This document shows positions 35,450-46,670 of a stretch of DNA of 64,000 nucleotides, in pieces. Position numbers and translations under genes: made by a program. The DNA lies in the NCBI GenBank assembly GCA_003255065.1, contig QAOA01006662.1, forward strand, positions 132,559-196,558, in the 5' to 3' direction. The notes beneath the pieces were generated by a model that made no database searches, had not been told where the DNA came from, and saw nothing but the letters and a program-made list of their open reading frames with translations. This stretch comes from Cercis canadensis. Its lineage: Eukaryota; Streptophyta; Magnoliopsida; Fabales; Fabaceae. The first letter of the stretch is position 1. The number at the start of each line of letters is the position of its first letter.

Positions 35450-38150
35450 TGGCTAGCCAAAATACCAAGTCCTCTTCCTCCTTCCCTCATGTTCTTGTTT
35501 CTAATACAGTTCATCACCCTGGCTCTACTCTCATCTCCTTCACTTCTGCTCACCTCCCAATCAAATTAACTTAACCAAAACAATTATTCCTCTTGACACA
35601 CCCTTGTTGATGCACTCTTTCATGGGCATGATCTCATGCCCTTTTTAGATGGGACTAACCTGTGTCCCTCCCCTACAATTATCTCAAATGGTATTGTCTT
35701 ACCTAATCCTAAATACTCCTTATGGATTCGGCAAGACGAATTGCTTCTCCATGCCATCACAGATTCTCTTGAACCCGAAGTGCTTAATCTTTTTGGCAAA
35801 CTGGCCATTGCCAAAGAAGCTTGGACCATCTCAAGACCCTCTTTGCAAACCATTCTCACTCTCGTTTAATGTCCTTGAAAGAGAGACTTTCCACAACTAA
35901 TTGTGGTTCTTAGCCTGTTAATACGTATCTGCAACTCATGAAAAATATTTCAGATAAAATCGGTTTAATTTCTATTTAAAATAAAAAAGAATGAATCTAC
36001 AAACTACAAGCCATAACATTTTGAGCTTGTTATATGTTGTGGATATTGTTTCAAAATAATGGCATTTTGTCACTCACTCATGTCATAGTTATTTGTCAAT
36101 CTTGACAATATGCACGACAAATTGAGACATTTAAAAATACAAAATTTAAAATATTTTTATTTTACAAATGAATTTAAGAACTAATTTTATTCAACAATTT
36201 TAGATGACATAAAATTAAATTGGTAACTTTTCGTTAGAATGGGCATCATAGGGTGCTAACACCTTGCATATGCATAACCAACTCCCTTACCTAACTCTAA
36301 TAACATAGACCAAACTTTTTTTTATAGGCATTCAATCATGCCTTAAATTGATTGGTGCCAACTCCATCAATTTTATTCAATCATTTTTTTCCCAATTAAA
36401 ACACTTTTTTTCACCGCCTCACGTCGTTGAGCGCCCCCTTCGAAAGGGACATTGCGACAATAATAATTCACATGCTGCTTATCCACTACCAACCAATCCA
36501 TCGCCTCCCTCATCCTTAGCTCAACTGATTCTCACTTCAAACCCAATTCCACCCCCAAACAAAATCATCACCTGGTGTAAACCTAAAAATTCATTTTCCT
36601 TTCAAGTCACTAAACATCCACTTCCTCCAAGCCTTGAATCCATGTGCCTTACCCAAGCTCTCAAGTCAACTGACTGGTGAAATGCCATGTCAAAGGAGTT
36701 TGATGCCCTACTCCATAATGGGATTTGGTCCCTTGTTACCCCTCCCTCTCATGCCAACATTATTGGTTGCGAATGGGTTTACAAAGTCAAGAGGAAACCC
36801 AACGGCGCCATGAAGAGATACAAGGCACATTTTGTGGCTAAAGGCTACTCTCATAGGCTTGGCCTTGACTACAAAGAGACATTTAGTCCAGTGGTTAAAC
36901 CTTAGACAATTAAAGTAGTTATTTCCATAGACCTTCACAACCACTGGCTCTTAAAGCACATGGACGTGAATAATGTCTTTCTTCAAGGCACACTTCAAGA
37001 TGATGTTTACATGAGCCAACTCCCTAGCCATGTTGACCCCAACAATCCGTCCTATTTATGCAAGCTTCACAAGGCCATATACAGATTAAAGCAAGCTCCT
37101 CATGCCTAGTACACTAAGCTTGCTCGATTTCTTCTCTCCTATGGCTTTATCAATTGTTTGTCTAATGGTTCTTTATTTATATACAATAAACATGGTGTGA
37201 CTACTTACTTCCTTATCTATGTTGATGATCTCCTACTCACTAGCAACAATCCTGCATTTCTCTCCACCTTTTGCAAGAATCTTGCCACCCGGTTCTCATT
37301 CAAGGACCTAGGCCCTCCATCATATTTTCTTGGGGTTGAGTTTTTACCACACAAGGATGGGCTCTTTCTTTCTCAACACAAATACATCTATGACCTCCTT
37401 GCCAAATCCAACATGGCCAGTGCCAAGGGTGCATCCACACCTATGTATACTTCGGTTTCTTTGTAGCTTAACGATGGTTCTTCATCCACAAATCCAACCA
37501 AATACAAGAGTTTGATTGGCGCTCTCCACTATCTCTCTATCACATGCCCTGAAGTTGGCTTTGTAGCAAATAAACTATCTTAAAATCTCAATTCATGCAC
37601 AAGCCAACTGTCACTCACTTGACAAACTTAAAGAGAGTGTTGCGCTATCTCAAGACTACCATCAACTACGGTCTTCATCTCACATCTAATTGTAAGCTTC
37701 AACTTTTTGCTTATTTGGATGCTGACTAGACTAGTGACCCAGCAGACCAAACCTCTACCTTGGCATATCTTGTTTTTATAGGGTCCAATGTTGTATCTTG
37801 GTCATCTACAAAACAAAGGAGTGTAGCTAGATCCAACACTAAGACTAAGTATCGCTCAGTAGCATCCACCACAGCTGAGTTAATGTGGCATACAAATCTA
37901 TTAAAACAACTTGGTGTTCCTCTAGCCGACGTCCCCATTATTTACTGTGATAACATTGGGGTTACCTACCTTTGTGATAACCCTGTATTTCATTCTAGGA
38001 TGAAGCATATTGCACTAGACTACCACTTTGTTAAGGAGAAAGTATAGGCCAATCAGCTCCAAGTTACTTATGTCTCCACAACAGATCAACTAGCTGATAT
38101 CTTAACCAAACCCCTAGCCATATCTACATTCAGCAAATTAAGAGCCAAGA
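35450..38150 (+). pseudogene. Copia gag-pol relic
   Basis: Gag from MASQNTKSSSS (35450) through PFLDGTNLCPSP and YSLWIRQDELLLHAI to about 35970. Then a gypsy LTR fragment. Reverse transcriptase from 36600: IWSLVTPP, CEWVYKVKRKPNGA, then after a stop LLKHMDVNNVFLQG, then YRLKQAP and the active-site stretch TYFLIYVDDLLL (37198 onwards). RNase H from 37700: VSWSSTKQRSVARSNTKTKY, then YCDNIG and a QLADILTKPL-like end near 38110. Protease and integrase are absent. Several stops (for example 36903, 37108, 38046) make it dead. Confidence 0.88.
36061..36459 (+). mobile_element. LTR fragment of a Tat/Ogre-type gypsy element inside copia
   Basis: The 3' part resembles the end of the solo LTR at 22301-24890: gcatcatagggtgctaacacctt against gtgttatagggtgcctaacacctt, ggtgccaactcc against ggtggcgactcc, and a final ttgcgaca. 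The five bases ataat lie on both sides (36056-36060 and 36460-36464), which would be a TSD if the left border is right. In AT-rich DNA this may be chance. It stands where protease/integrase should be. Confidence 0.5.
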
Positions 38151-38187
38151 TTGGTGTCTTTGATGGGTTCGACATCTTGCGGGGATG

Positions 38188-38258
38188 TGATGGAGATTCT
38201 ACCTCAACCAACTCCTAAAACTTCTAGGGTTGTTGTATATAATTCAAATATTAAAATA
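38188..38258 (+). repeat. 3' LTR of copia element, first half
   Basis: Starts tgatggag after the purine-rich gcggggatg, which would serve as plus-strand primer site. It stops in the aaatatt repeat where the MULE went in. Confidence 0.88.
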
Positions 38259-38483
38259 GGCTTAATTGTAATTTTGGTCCCCCTATTTTAATGAAGTGAA
38301 CGATTTGGTCCCCTTTCTTTAAAAATGAATCATTTCACCCTTCTATTTTGACAAACGTTGCATTTTTAGTCCCTCCATCTTTGAGCTATTTAAAATTAGA
38401 CAAAATTGTTGACTTGGCATTAAAAAATTATTATTTTCATTTGAATCAACCAATTTAAGTCATGTGACATGCACATGGCTTTT
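38259..38483 (+). repeat. Left TIR of second MULE
   Basis: 225 bp, inverted match to 43910-44134. It contains repeated short boxes of the kind tttggtcccc and ttagtccctc. Confidence 0.9.
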
Positions 38484-38879
38484 AAATTACCACAACTAAC
38501 CTTAGAAACAAAAAAAAAAAAAGAATGCTTGGTTATTTTCCCAATTCAGGACCCTAAATAACAAAAGGAATGGAAGGAAACCTTAATTTCAAGGGCAAAT
38601 CAACAATTTCAGGTTTAAAACTGCAATTCTTTGCCAAACTTCAACTTCCGAAGTAAACCAACAAAGAAAATGAATAAAATGTCAAACTTTAAATTCTTTG
38701 CCAAATACTCTACTGACAATTTCAATGATGATTACAACTCCAAAATCTAGCAATTTTGGACCAGAATAATGTACCAAAATAACAACCTTATACCAAAATA
38801 CTAATATACCAATGCAGTAAATCCAAAATAATAATTTTGGTTCCAAAACAAAAAAAATGTAGCAAACCTAAAGTACCAG

Positions 38880-41800
38880 TTAGATGTCTTTCTTTCTCTT
38901 CCCAATCATCCCACTCCTATGTGAATTTCTTTCTACTGGGTCAAATTTCTTTTTTCCACTGAGTTTCATGGAGTCTGGTTGTGATACACTTCCAGGTCTC
39001 TGTTCTGTTGAATTCTTATGTCCATGTGATGGTAGAGGTTGTGAGCAGCTAGGTTTTTTAGATTGCATCTTTGCTGGTCTTTGTTTGTTAGGGGCAAACA
39101 TGATTTTTTTTCCCATTTATTTCCCAATTAGGGTCCTCAAAGTTTATCCACATCCCAACAGGTTGCTTCTTCTTGAATTTCTATAACACAAAGTAAAGGA
39201 ATTTTTTTGTTAAAATCAATCAAATAATGTTAAAGACTAAATTTTATATGTGCTGAGAAAATATACCTTGTTCCCTCTTTTAGGAATCTCTCTATCAGCT
39301 CTTGTTTTGCCCTTACAACTTCTAGCGTTGTGGCCTAAATTGCCACATTTCCTACATTTGACAGTGCGACATTGCCTTCCAAGTTTGTTAGGATTTGTAA
39401 GCTCATCATTGGCTTTGTTTCTATTCAGCTTTGGCCTACCAAGAGCTCTTCTCAGAAGAGGAGGAGCAATGAGTTCCTTGTCAACTCTTAGCCAAAGCTT
39501 ATGGCCATTAATTGGCTGAATGAAATTGCTATAACATTTAACAAAGGTGTCCCTTCTACAAGTAAGCAGAAAATAGAATTAGTCAATAGATATATATGAA
39601 ATAAAAACATTGGTAGTGAATTAGGAAAATTACCTATATGCTACATGGACATTATCATCCATTATATGCCCATTCCATAACATTGTTGCAATTGCATGAC
39701 AACAAGGGATACCTGTGAGATCTCACCCTCTACATGAACATGTCCTCTTCTTTAAATTCACAATATATTTGTCTGGCAATTTTGATACCTCATGTAATAC
39801 TCCTTTTGGATCACCAGCCCATTTAGAAAGCCAACCATCATTATCATCTTCTAATTTTGTTACAATTGATTTGATTTGTGGACACAAGAGTCCTACTGCT
39901 CTTTGACCCCTTTCTCTTTGCTTGATAAACCTATCCATAAGGTATAGTCTTATCCATTCAATCAACTGGATAATCGACTTGTTTCTATGCTCCAAAATAG
40001 CTTGGTTGAATGCTTCACACATATTGTTAACTTGAACATCACACTTACTGAAGGTACTGAAATAAGACCGTGCCCATACTTGTGGTCTGAATTTGCACAT
40101 GTGAGAATAGCACTTCTCTGATATTTTTTTTCAATTCTAACATTTCTTTTTCTCATTCAATTATTGTTGTAGCCCTAACTGTGATGAATAATTGTGTCTT
40201 CACATCATTATCATCATTTAGTCCCTTTCCACCATTCATAAAATTGCCATAAATGTGCTTACAACAATTTATGTGTTCAACTGATGGACCAAGTTTGTTG
40301 ATGACATTTTTCAAACCCTACCACAAAAGAAGTTCCTTTATGTAATAATGGAAAACAACTAACATAATAGGAAAAAATTAGATTGATATTCATATTAAGT
40401 AATTACCTTCTGCTGGTCTGAAATGAATGACCAATTCTTCTCAGCTGCAGTGCCCAAGTTAGCTAATAACTTCTCTAAAAACCATTCCCAAGTCTCCTTC
40501 ACTTATGCCTTTACCATTGCAAATGCTATAGGAAACATTTGATTGTTTCCATCTGAACCAATTGCAGACAACAAATGCCCACCATGCTCTCCTTTCAAGA
40601 AGCAACCATCAAGTCCTATGAGAGGGCTGCAGTACTGCGAAAAAGAATCTTTACAAGCTTTAAAGCAGACATAAAACCTCTCGAATACTGGATATTCATT
40701 TTCAGTAACTTCATTCACCTTAATCCATACAGATGAACATGGATTACTTCTCTTTAATTCCTCTGCATAATTCCATAAATTAGCATATTGTTGATCTACA
40801 GCTCCTTCAACCATGTCTGCAACCATCCTCTTAGCTCTATAAGCCTTCCACTTAGATAATTTTAAGCTCCAATTATCTTGAGCATCGGTCACAATTGTGG
40901 TAGTTTTCACATCAGGCTCTTTCCTCACCTTCTCCATAAATTTCTTGGCCAAAACTCTTGTTGTTGCTTGCCTATTTGTTAAACTCTTTGTACAAGTGTG
41001 GTTGTCCATATATGTCTTCACTTGAAAACACTTACCACCAACCACCTGACTAATTCTCAAATAAAAAGGACATCCATCTTTGCATTGAACCACTAACCAT
41101 TTCTTGTCATTCTTCTTCAGCTTCACATCTTTCCAATATGCTAGTGCATACTCCTTAACAACTTCCTTAGCAAGCTTCAATGAACTAAATTGCATCCCTA
41201 TGTGAAACTTTCTCCCATCATTTGGCATCTTAAATTTTGGAAATCGTGGCCTTCTTATGCAGCTGTCATCATCTGATAGTGGTGGTGTGTGCAAAAAATT
41301 TGAGTCATAAGCCTCATCATCATCCAAGTCCAGTTCTGTCACTTTCTCCTTTCATTTTGGGCTATTTGAAGGTTTTTTAGAAGTTCCTGGCTCTGTTTGA
41401 ACCTGTTCTACTAAAGTCCCTGTCCTATTTGAAAAAACACTTGTCTAATCCCAATACTCATTATACTCTAGATCATTAAAGTCAATACCTCCTACACTGT
41501 CATCGTCACCATAATTCTTAGCACCCTCAGTCATTCCCTCATATTTTTCATGCTCACCACCCTCAACCACATTATCTAGCAAGAGTCCCACATTAAATAC
41601 AACTTTTGGTGTTTCAATGCCATGCTCAATATACAAGTCGATGACATTATGACCATTCACAACCTCCAACGCATGCACATAAGAATCACATTCTAAGGGC
41701 CTTAAACCGTCATCAATTGACTTCCCTGGAACCCTAAACCACACCTTAACTCCTAACTTATACCCTAACCTTGCCAATTCTTTTTTGACCTCTATTGATG

Positions 41801-41990
41801 ACACCTCATCAGGATCAAAATTTGAAGTTTCAATAACTTCTCCCCCTATATATTGGTTGCTAGGAACAGTCACAAACATCCCACCATGGTGTATGGCAAA
41901 TCTAAAATAATTTGTCATATGGGGCCTAATATATGTAAACACACAGAACAAGAAAAATAGAAATATATATATATATATATCCAACATCAA
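38880..41990 (-). pseudogene. MULE (MuDR-type) transposase, nearly complete, three stops
   Basis: Read from 41990 downwards. PB1-like N-terminal frame 41990-41445 (FRFAIHHGGMFV ... WFRVPGKSIDDGLRPL). Frame 41342-40503 has the MuDR DNA-binding region (HIGMQFSSLKLAKEVVKEYA, then CKDGCPFYLR and HTC) and the start of the transposase core (PLIGLDGCFLKGEHGGHLL, MFPIAFAM). After a stop the core goes on to a splice-like site near 40405 and resumes near 40320 with NKLGPSVEHINCCKH. Frame 40100-39723 covers NNMCEAFNQAI to the SWIM finger (RTCSCRG, stop, IPCCHA). A CCHC knuckle CRKCGNLGHNARSC lies near 39310-39350, and a Lys-rich C-terminal exon at 39116-38880. The three stops are compatible with single C-to-T or G-to-A changes. 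Confidence 0.87.
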
Positions 41991-41999
41991 ATTAAGTAA

Positions 42000-43909
42000 T
42001 CAACCTTACAGAAAAAAAAAAAAAAACTCCAATTATAATATATAAAGCCAACAATAGCATTTTTGAAGCAATCCATTTTTTTTTCTTCAACTTCTAAGGA
42101 TTTTTTATATCCTATGTGGTCTAAGCTTGCAAGACAAAGACAAAATTAGACAACATTTAAAATTATGGGTATCAGAATTATGGGTATCATTATCGGTCAA
42201 AAGATTGAACCAACTAAGAATTTGCACCAAATTGCTAGGAGACACTCAAACATGGTAGAGAAGAGAAAAAGAAATGGACCAATGCTTTAGTCAATGCAAA
42301 CAAAACTTACACCTAATTCACAGGCATCATACTTTCACAAGGAACCATAAATGATAAACCTTGACTAAGAAAGAGCAGATAGAAATATTAGCAAGAATAT
42401 GTGCCTTTCTTCTAAATCATTATAGAAAAAGATCTTCCTTGATAAAGAACCTTTATGATTATGGGCCAGAGCAACTTATTATCATTTGTATATAAAAAAA
42501 ATAAAAAAGTAGTTAAAGCATACAACAATCAAGTGACAATAATGCATGTATATGCACAACACCACATAAATTAAAGAAACCCAACCATTTCTCTTCTTTG
42601 CTCATATAATTTGTTAAGTCAAGATCACGTTGTATAGGTACAAAAGTCACATTATCATATTCACAACCATCCCAGGAATGAGGAGCTAATAAACTATGAA
42701 AAAATTAACCGTATTCATACATTCTCCAAAGACATTTTGGTTTTATCGGTTTAGTTTGCTAACATACGCTTGTTTAACAAAGGTATAAATTATAACTGAA
42801 ACATTCTAAGACAAAAGGAAGGGCAGCAACATTCAAAATTAGGGACAAAAGCTCATTAACTTGTGTGCTCCAATTGTATGCTAACCAATACCTAATCCCC
42901 AGCAAGGAGCAGATTATAGACATAGTTAAAATGTTGAATTCTTTGCCTATATGATTATATGGTTTAGTGCAAAAAGCTTTGGTTTCAAAGAAAGCTTTTT
43001 AGCTCTACCACTGAATGCTGAATGACATAGAATTTCTTAGCAGATTTCACATCCCTTAAATTAAGAGAATTATTTGCTAAAACAATTAATTATTAATCCA
43101 CTAATGACTCCACTTTTCAACTAAAGACACAAAATGAATGTCCAATAATACACTTAAGGAGATAATTGAATTCAGATTTTTAACGAGACAGAACATCCTT
43201 CAACCAAAGCAACAAAAAGAAAGTAACCAACATAGGTATTAGTAATTTTCAGTATGATTGGAAGTTTTGAAAAAAGGCCAAAAGAACTCCAATTATAATA
43301 TATAAAGCAACTAAGGTGGGGACCACTTCAACAAAACTCCAACTTTTGTCAATGTTTGAAACACATTCAAAATGACATATTGAAGAACATGTTGACAAAA
43401 GCAACAACCAAGACACCAAGGGACCACTAAAGCACATGCAGACTAAGGAAAATTCACTAAAGAACAAGAATAAGCTATATTTTAGTCCATCGCACATGCC
43501 CACAACCAAGACACCAGGGGACCACTTCAATTACAATATATAAAGCAACAACTAAAATAAAACCCAAAAAAGCCAAGGAAATTCGTTGCCTTACTTGCAC
43601 ATATAATGAGGTGGAACATCTTTATGGAGCCAATTGCTCCAGTCCATCGCCCTTGCAAGGATTCGCTGAAATCTCCCTTCCCTTGCTTGTTCGCACAAAC
43701 TCCTTCAATTAGGTTTCTTCCTTTCTTCCCTCCTTATGATATTACAACAAATTTTCGCACAAATCTCCCTTTCTTGGCTTCTTCACTCAACTCCTTGAAA
43801 ATTTCTCAACATTCATGTGACTGGGATTAGGGTTCCTAAATTAGGGAAATGAAAAGGGGCACACGTGCTTGTAATGTGACTTGCCATTAAGGGTTAGTTT
43901 CATAAATTC
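42000..43909 (-). other. Leader/non-coding part of second MULE
   Basis: No supportable frame. A short block ctccaattataatatataaagc occurs near 42028 and again near 43287, with a third variant near 43520, and a pair of ccaagacacca(g)gggaccac boxes lies near 43410 and 43505. This part lies between the transposase start and its TIR, so it may hold 5' UTR and introns. Confidence 0.45.
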
Positions 43910-44134
43910 AAAAGCCATGTGCATGTCACGTGACTTAAATTGGCTGATTCAAATGAAAATAATAATTTTTTAATGCCAGGTCAGCAATTCCGTCTAATTT
44001 TAAACGGCTCAAAGATGGAAGGACTAAAAATGCAACGTTTGTCAAAATAGAAGGGTAAAATGGTTTATTTTTAAAGAAGGGGGATCAAATCGTTCACTTC
44101 ATTAAAATAAGGGGACTAAAATTATAATTAAGCC
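43910..44134 (-). repeat. Right TIR of second MULE
   Basis: 225 bp, inverted match to 38259-38483. It is the transposase promoter side. Confidence 0.9.
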
Positions 44135-44261
44135 AATATTATTACAATAGAATTAGGTTTTTGACGTAGGGTTTTCTATTTTGGATAGTTTTGAATTTAC
44201 TATAAATTTATATATACACATACAAACAATGCTTCCTTTATTCAATTATTCTAATTTTACA
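44135..44261 (+). repeat. 3' LTR of copia element, second half
   Basis: Continues the LTR from aatatt to ttttaca, matching 35268-35403 except for a missing short repeat (acagtaatacaaa) and a few base changes. Confidence 0.88.
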
Positions 44262-44812
44262 ACCAAGCCTATAGAAGGGAACACAAGAAGAGTCCTCACA
44301 CACTATGATTTTTGTGTAGGTGATTATAATTTATAAGGTAATTGTAGACTAAAACCTCATTTTTGTCCCTCATTTATTTAGGCGTTCTCAAAATGGTCCA
44401 TCAATACAATTTCTTCTCAATTTAGTCCCTCAATTAAGAGTTTCATTTTAATCAAATCCCTCTGTCTAATTGCCGCTAACTTGACTGACGAAAATGCTGA
44501 TGTGGCACTGTTAATGCCACGTCCCAAGCCTCTATGAACTTTTAATTGATGACTGGGCTAAAACGACATCATTTTGGCCCATTTAAAAAAAAACAAAACC
44601 TTCATCCCTTCTATTATGTCGAGCACCATTTGAAAGAGCCAGCTAAAGGAGGGTTTCTCAAGGTTTGCATTCAGAATAATTATCCCATGCCCTTAAACAA
44701 TAAAAGTCCAAACAAACAAATAACCAAGGAAGTAGCAAATAACATTAAATTAGAAAGGAAATTAGTGAATAATTTTTCAAAAAGCTACATGAGAAAGAAA
44801 AAGAGCAAAGAC

Positions 44813-45234
44813 TGTTACGATATGGGAAGTCCCACATCGGTTTCACAAGAAAGTGTGAAATGGTACTTAAGTCTAAGCGGCTCTCTCACTTAATAGGCTA
44901 GTCTTTTGGGTTGGGCTCTCCTCTTGGGCTTGAGTTCCTAACATTGGTGCTTTCATTGAGAGTCAGAAATGCAGCAGGAGGGGCGACCTTGGAAAGGAGC
45001 GACCAGGGAAAAGGGTTACCTGGCAGACAGAGTAACAGCCACCCTGAGTGGGCAGCCAAGAGTGGGCCGTCTGTGGGCGTCTGGCTTCTCAAGGGGTGGG
45101 TAATGTTACGATATGGGAAGTCCCACGTCGGTTTCACAAGAAAGTGTGAAATGGTACTTAAGTCTAAGAGGCTCTCTCACCTAATAGGCTAGTCTTTTGG
45201 GTTGGGCTCTCCTCTTGGGCTTGAGTTCCTAACA
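44813..45234 (+). mobile_element. TRIM (miniature LTR retrotransposon) with TSD
   Basis: Two 131-bp LTRs (44813-44943 and 45104-45234) start tgttacgatatggg and end gttcctaaca, with tgtta/taaca as short inverted ends. Between them, 160 bp begin with ttggtgctttcattgag (primer-site position) and end in the purine run aaggggtgggtaa. The flanks carry aagac on both sides (44808-44812 and 45235-45239). At 422 bp with no coding part it must be mobilised by proteins of another element. LTRs are over 95% alike, so this is a rather young insertion. Confidence 0.92.
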
Positions 45235-45609
45235 AAGACGAAGAGCAAAAAGGGAAAACACAGGAAAAAGCTCTCATCTCTGGGATCTAGGATTGCTCAA
45301 AAATTTGGTTTGAACTCACCTAATCGGTGTGCTAAGGTAAGAATCTTTCTCTTTATCACTCTTTCTCTTAAAATTTATTTGTTTCCATTAGGAAAAATGT
45401 TAATAGAGACTAAATAGGTTGGCTTTGAGACGTGAATAATTAGACTGTCTTGAGTGTAATATTGCTTCTCTATAAAAGCAAGTTACCCTAGGATACAACA
45501 AAGTCTTAAAAAACTCTCGATGGAAAAGTGAATTTTAATGCATTAGGAAGTTCCTTTTTATAGACTTGAAAAGACACTAATGAACAAATATAACTCATTA
45601 GTAATTAAC

Positions 45610-45701
45610 AGACATAATTGTCTATTCGAAATAGACATAACTATCTGTTCGAAACAGACATAATTATCTGTTTGAAACAAACACAATTGTCTATTTGGGT
45701 T
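45610..45701 (+). repeat. Four 23-bp tandem units
   Basis: Units at 45610, 45633, 45656 and 45679, of the form agacataattatctgttcgaaac with a few changes, inside the third long-TIR element. Function unknown. Confidence 0.85.
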
Positions 45702-46670
45702 TACTCATAAACCAAACAGATATAACTTAATTAACTGTCATCCGAACCAGGGGTCAAACCAACCCGAACCGGTCTGGCTATTAAAACCAAACTTTAAAAT
45801 ATTTATTCAATCAAGTGCCCAAGTGCCAATCAAAGACCATTAAGCATTTTTGACTTGCTGGGCCATTGGGCTTAGCCTAATGGGCTTATGCCCATTTATC
45901 TAAAGTTACTCTATAACTTTAGTTTGCCTTTATAAAGTCTTTTACATTCTTTCATTCAACCAATGTGAGACTTGGTTTTATAAGCACATTTACAAACTAT
46001 TCAACATTTTCTCTCTAAATCTCTGTTTCTCTCTCTAAATTTGGTTTCTGGTTTAGAAATTGTGTGTAACAGTGGTGGCGCCACCCGTCTGGTTTGGCTT
46101 AGGAACGGGGTGTGGAATTGCTGCCACCCCTCTACTCTGTGCTCTATTTCTTTCCTTTTTTATTTTTATACCTTTACACTTGAAATTAAAAGGAATAAGA
46201 GGAAAAGTTGAGATTGTTTATTTGGTGGTAGGCAGATTTGTGTATATGTGAGATTATGATTGTGGTCTTTAGGTTAAGGCCAAGAGTGGCAGTGATTTGT
46301 GACAGTGACTGTGAGGGAGGTTTGGGTGTGGTCTCTGTATGTGTGATGGTGTGTATTTTTGGAGATGAAAACGATAATGGGCGGCAATGGAAGGCTTGCA
46401 GGTGAGCTTTTAAATGGGACAAACGACGTAGTTTTGGTCCAATCAACAATTAAGAGTCCACATAGACTTGGGGTGTGGCATTTAATAGTGCAACATCAGT
46501 CTTTAACGGCCACATCAACATTTCCGTCAATCAAGTTAGCGGCAATTAGACGGAGGAATTTGATTGAAGCGAAACTTTAATTGAGGAACTAAATTGAGAA
46601 GACATTACACTGAGTGACTATTTTGAGAACGTTCAAATAAGTGAGGGACAAAAATGGGTTTTTATTCCTT

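Larger units (their letters stand above)
38259..44134 (-). mobile_element. MULE with 225-bp TIRs inserted in the copia 3' LTR
   Basis: The TIRs 38259-38483 and 43910-44134 both start ggcttaatt-taatttt and match inverted through cttctattttgacaaacg to gcacatggctttt. The inner part holds a minus-strand MULE transposase (38880-41990) and about 1.9 kb of leader/non-coding DNA towards the right TIR. The target in the intact LTR is a doubled aaatattg, so only aata can be fixed as a possible duplication and a 9-bp TSD is not clean. TIRs about 90% alike and only three stops suggest a younger copy than the MULE at 684. Confidence 0.9.
35198..44261 (+). mobile_element. Decayed Ty1/copia retrotransposon, 3' LTR split by a MULE
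   Basis: The 5' LTR is 35198-35403 (tgatggag ... ttttaca). The 3' LTR starts at 38188, stops at 38258, and goes on at 44135-44261 after a 5.9-kb MULE. Flanks are accag (35193-35197) and accaa (44262-44266), 4 of 5 equal. Directly after the 5' LTR, tggtattagagc (35404-35415) fits a primer site for initiator Met-tRNA with one change. Without the MULE the element is about 3.2 kb, short for copia. Gag, reverse transcriptase and RNase H pieces remain, while the integrase region is missing and a gypsy LTR fragment stands in its place. Confidence 0.9.
44349..46661. mobile_element. Non-autonomous long-TIR element (MULE-like)
   Basis: About 240 bp at 44349-44588 is repeated inverted at 46406-46661. 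Shared blocks are catttttgtccctca, cgttctcaaaat, cttctcaatttagt, taattgccgctaacttga and cccatttaaaa. The TIRs contain ttttgtccctc and tttagtccctc boxes like those of the second MULE, so a common origin is possible. The inner 1.8 kb contains no transposase. It holds a TRIM element, a 23-bp tandem repeat and unrecognised sequence, part of which may be captured host DNA. No TSD is clear, as a SINE is inserted at or next to the right end. Confidence 0.8.

Noticed and set aside
35636..35900. Three overlapping frames near the copia start as separate genes
   Set aside because: Only one frame is copia gag. The others are shadows.
43249..43830. Frames of 74 and 93 codons in the MULE leader
   Set aside because: No recognisable domain. 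They overlap repeated boxes of the leader and lie on opposite strands.
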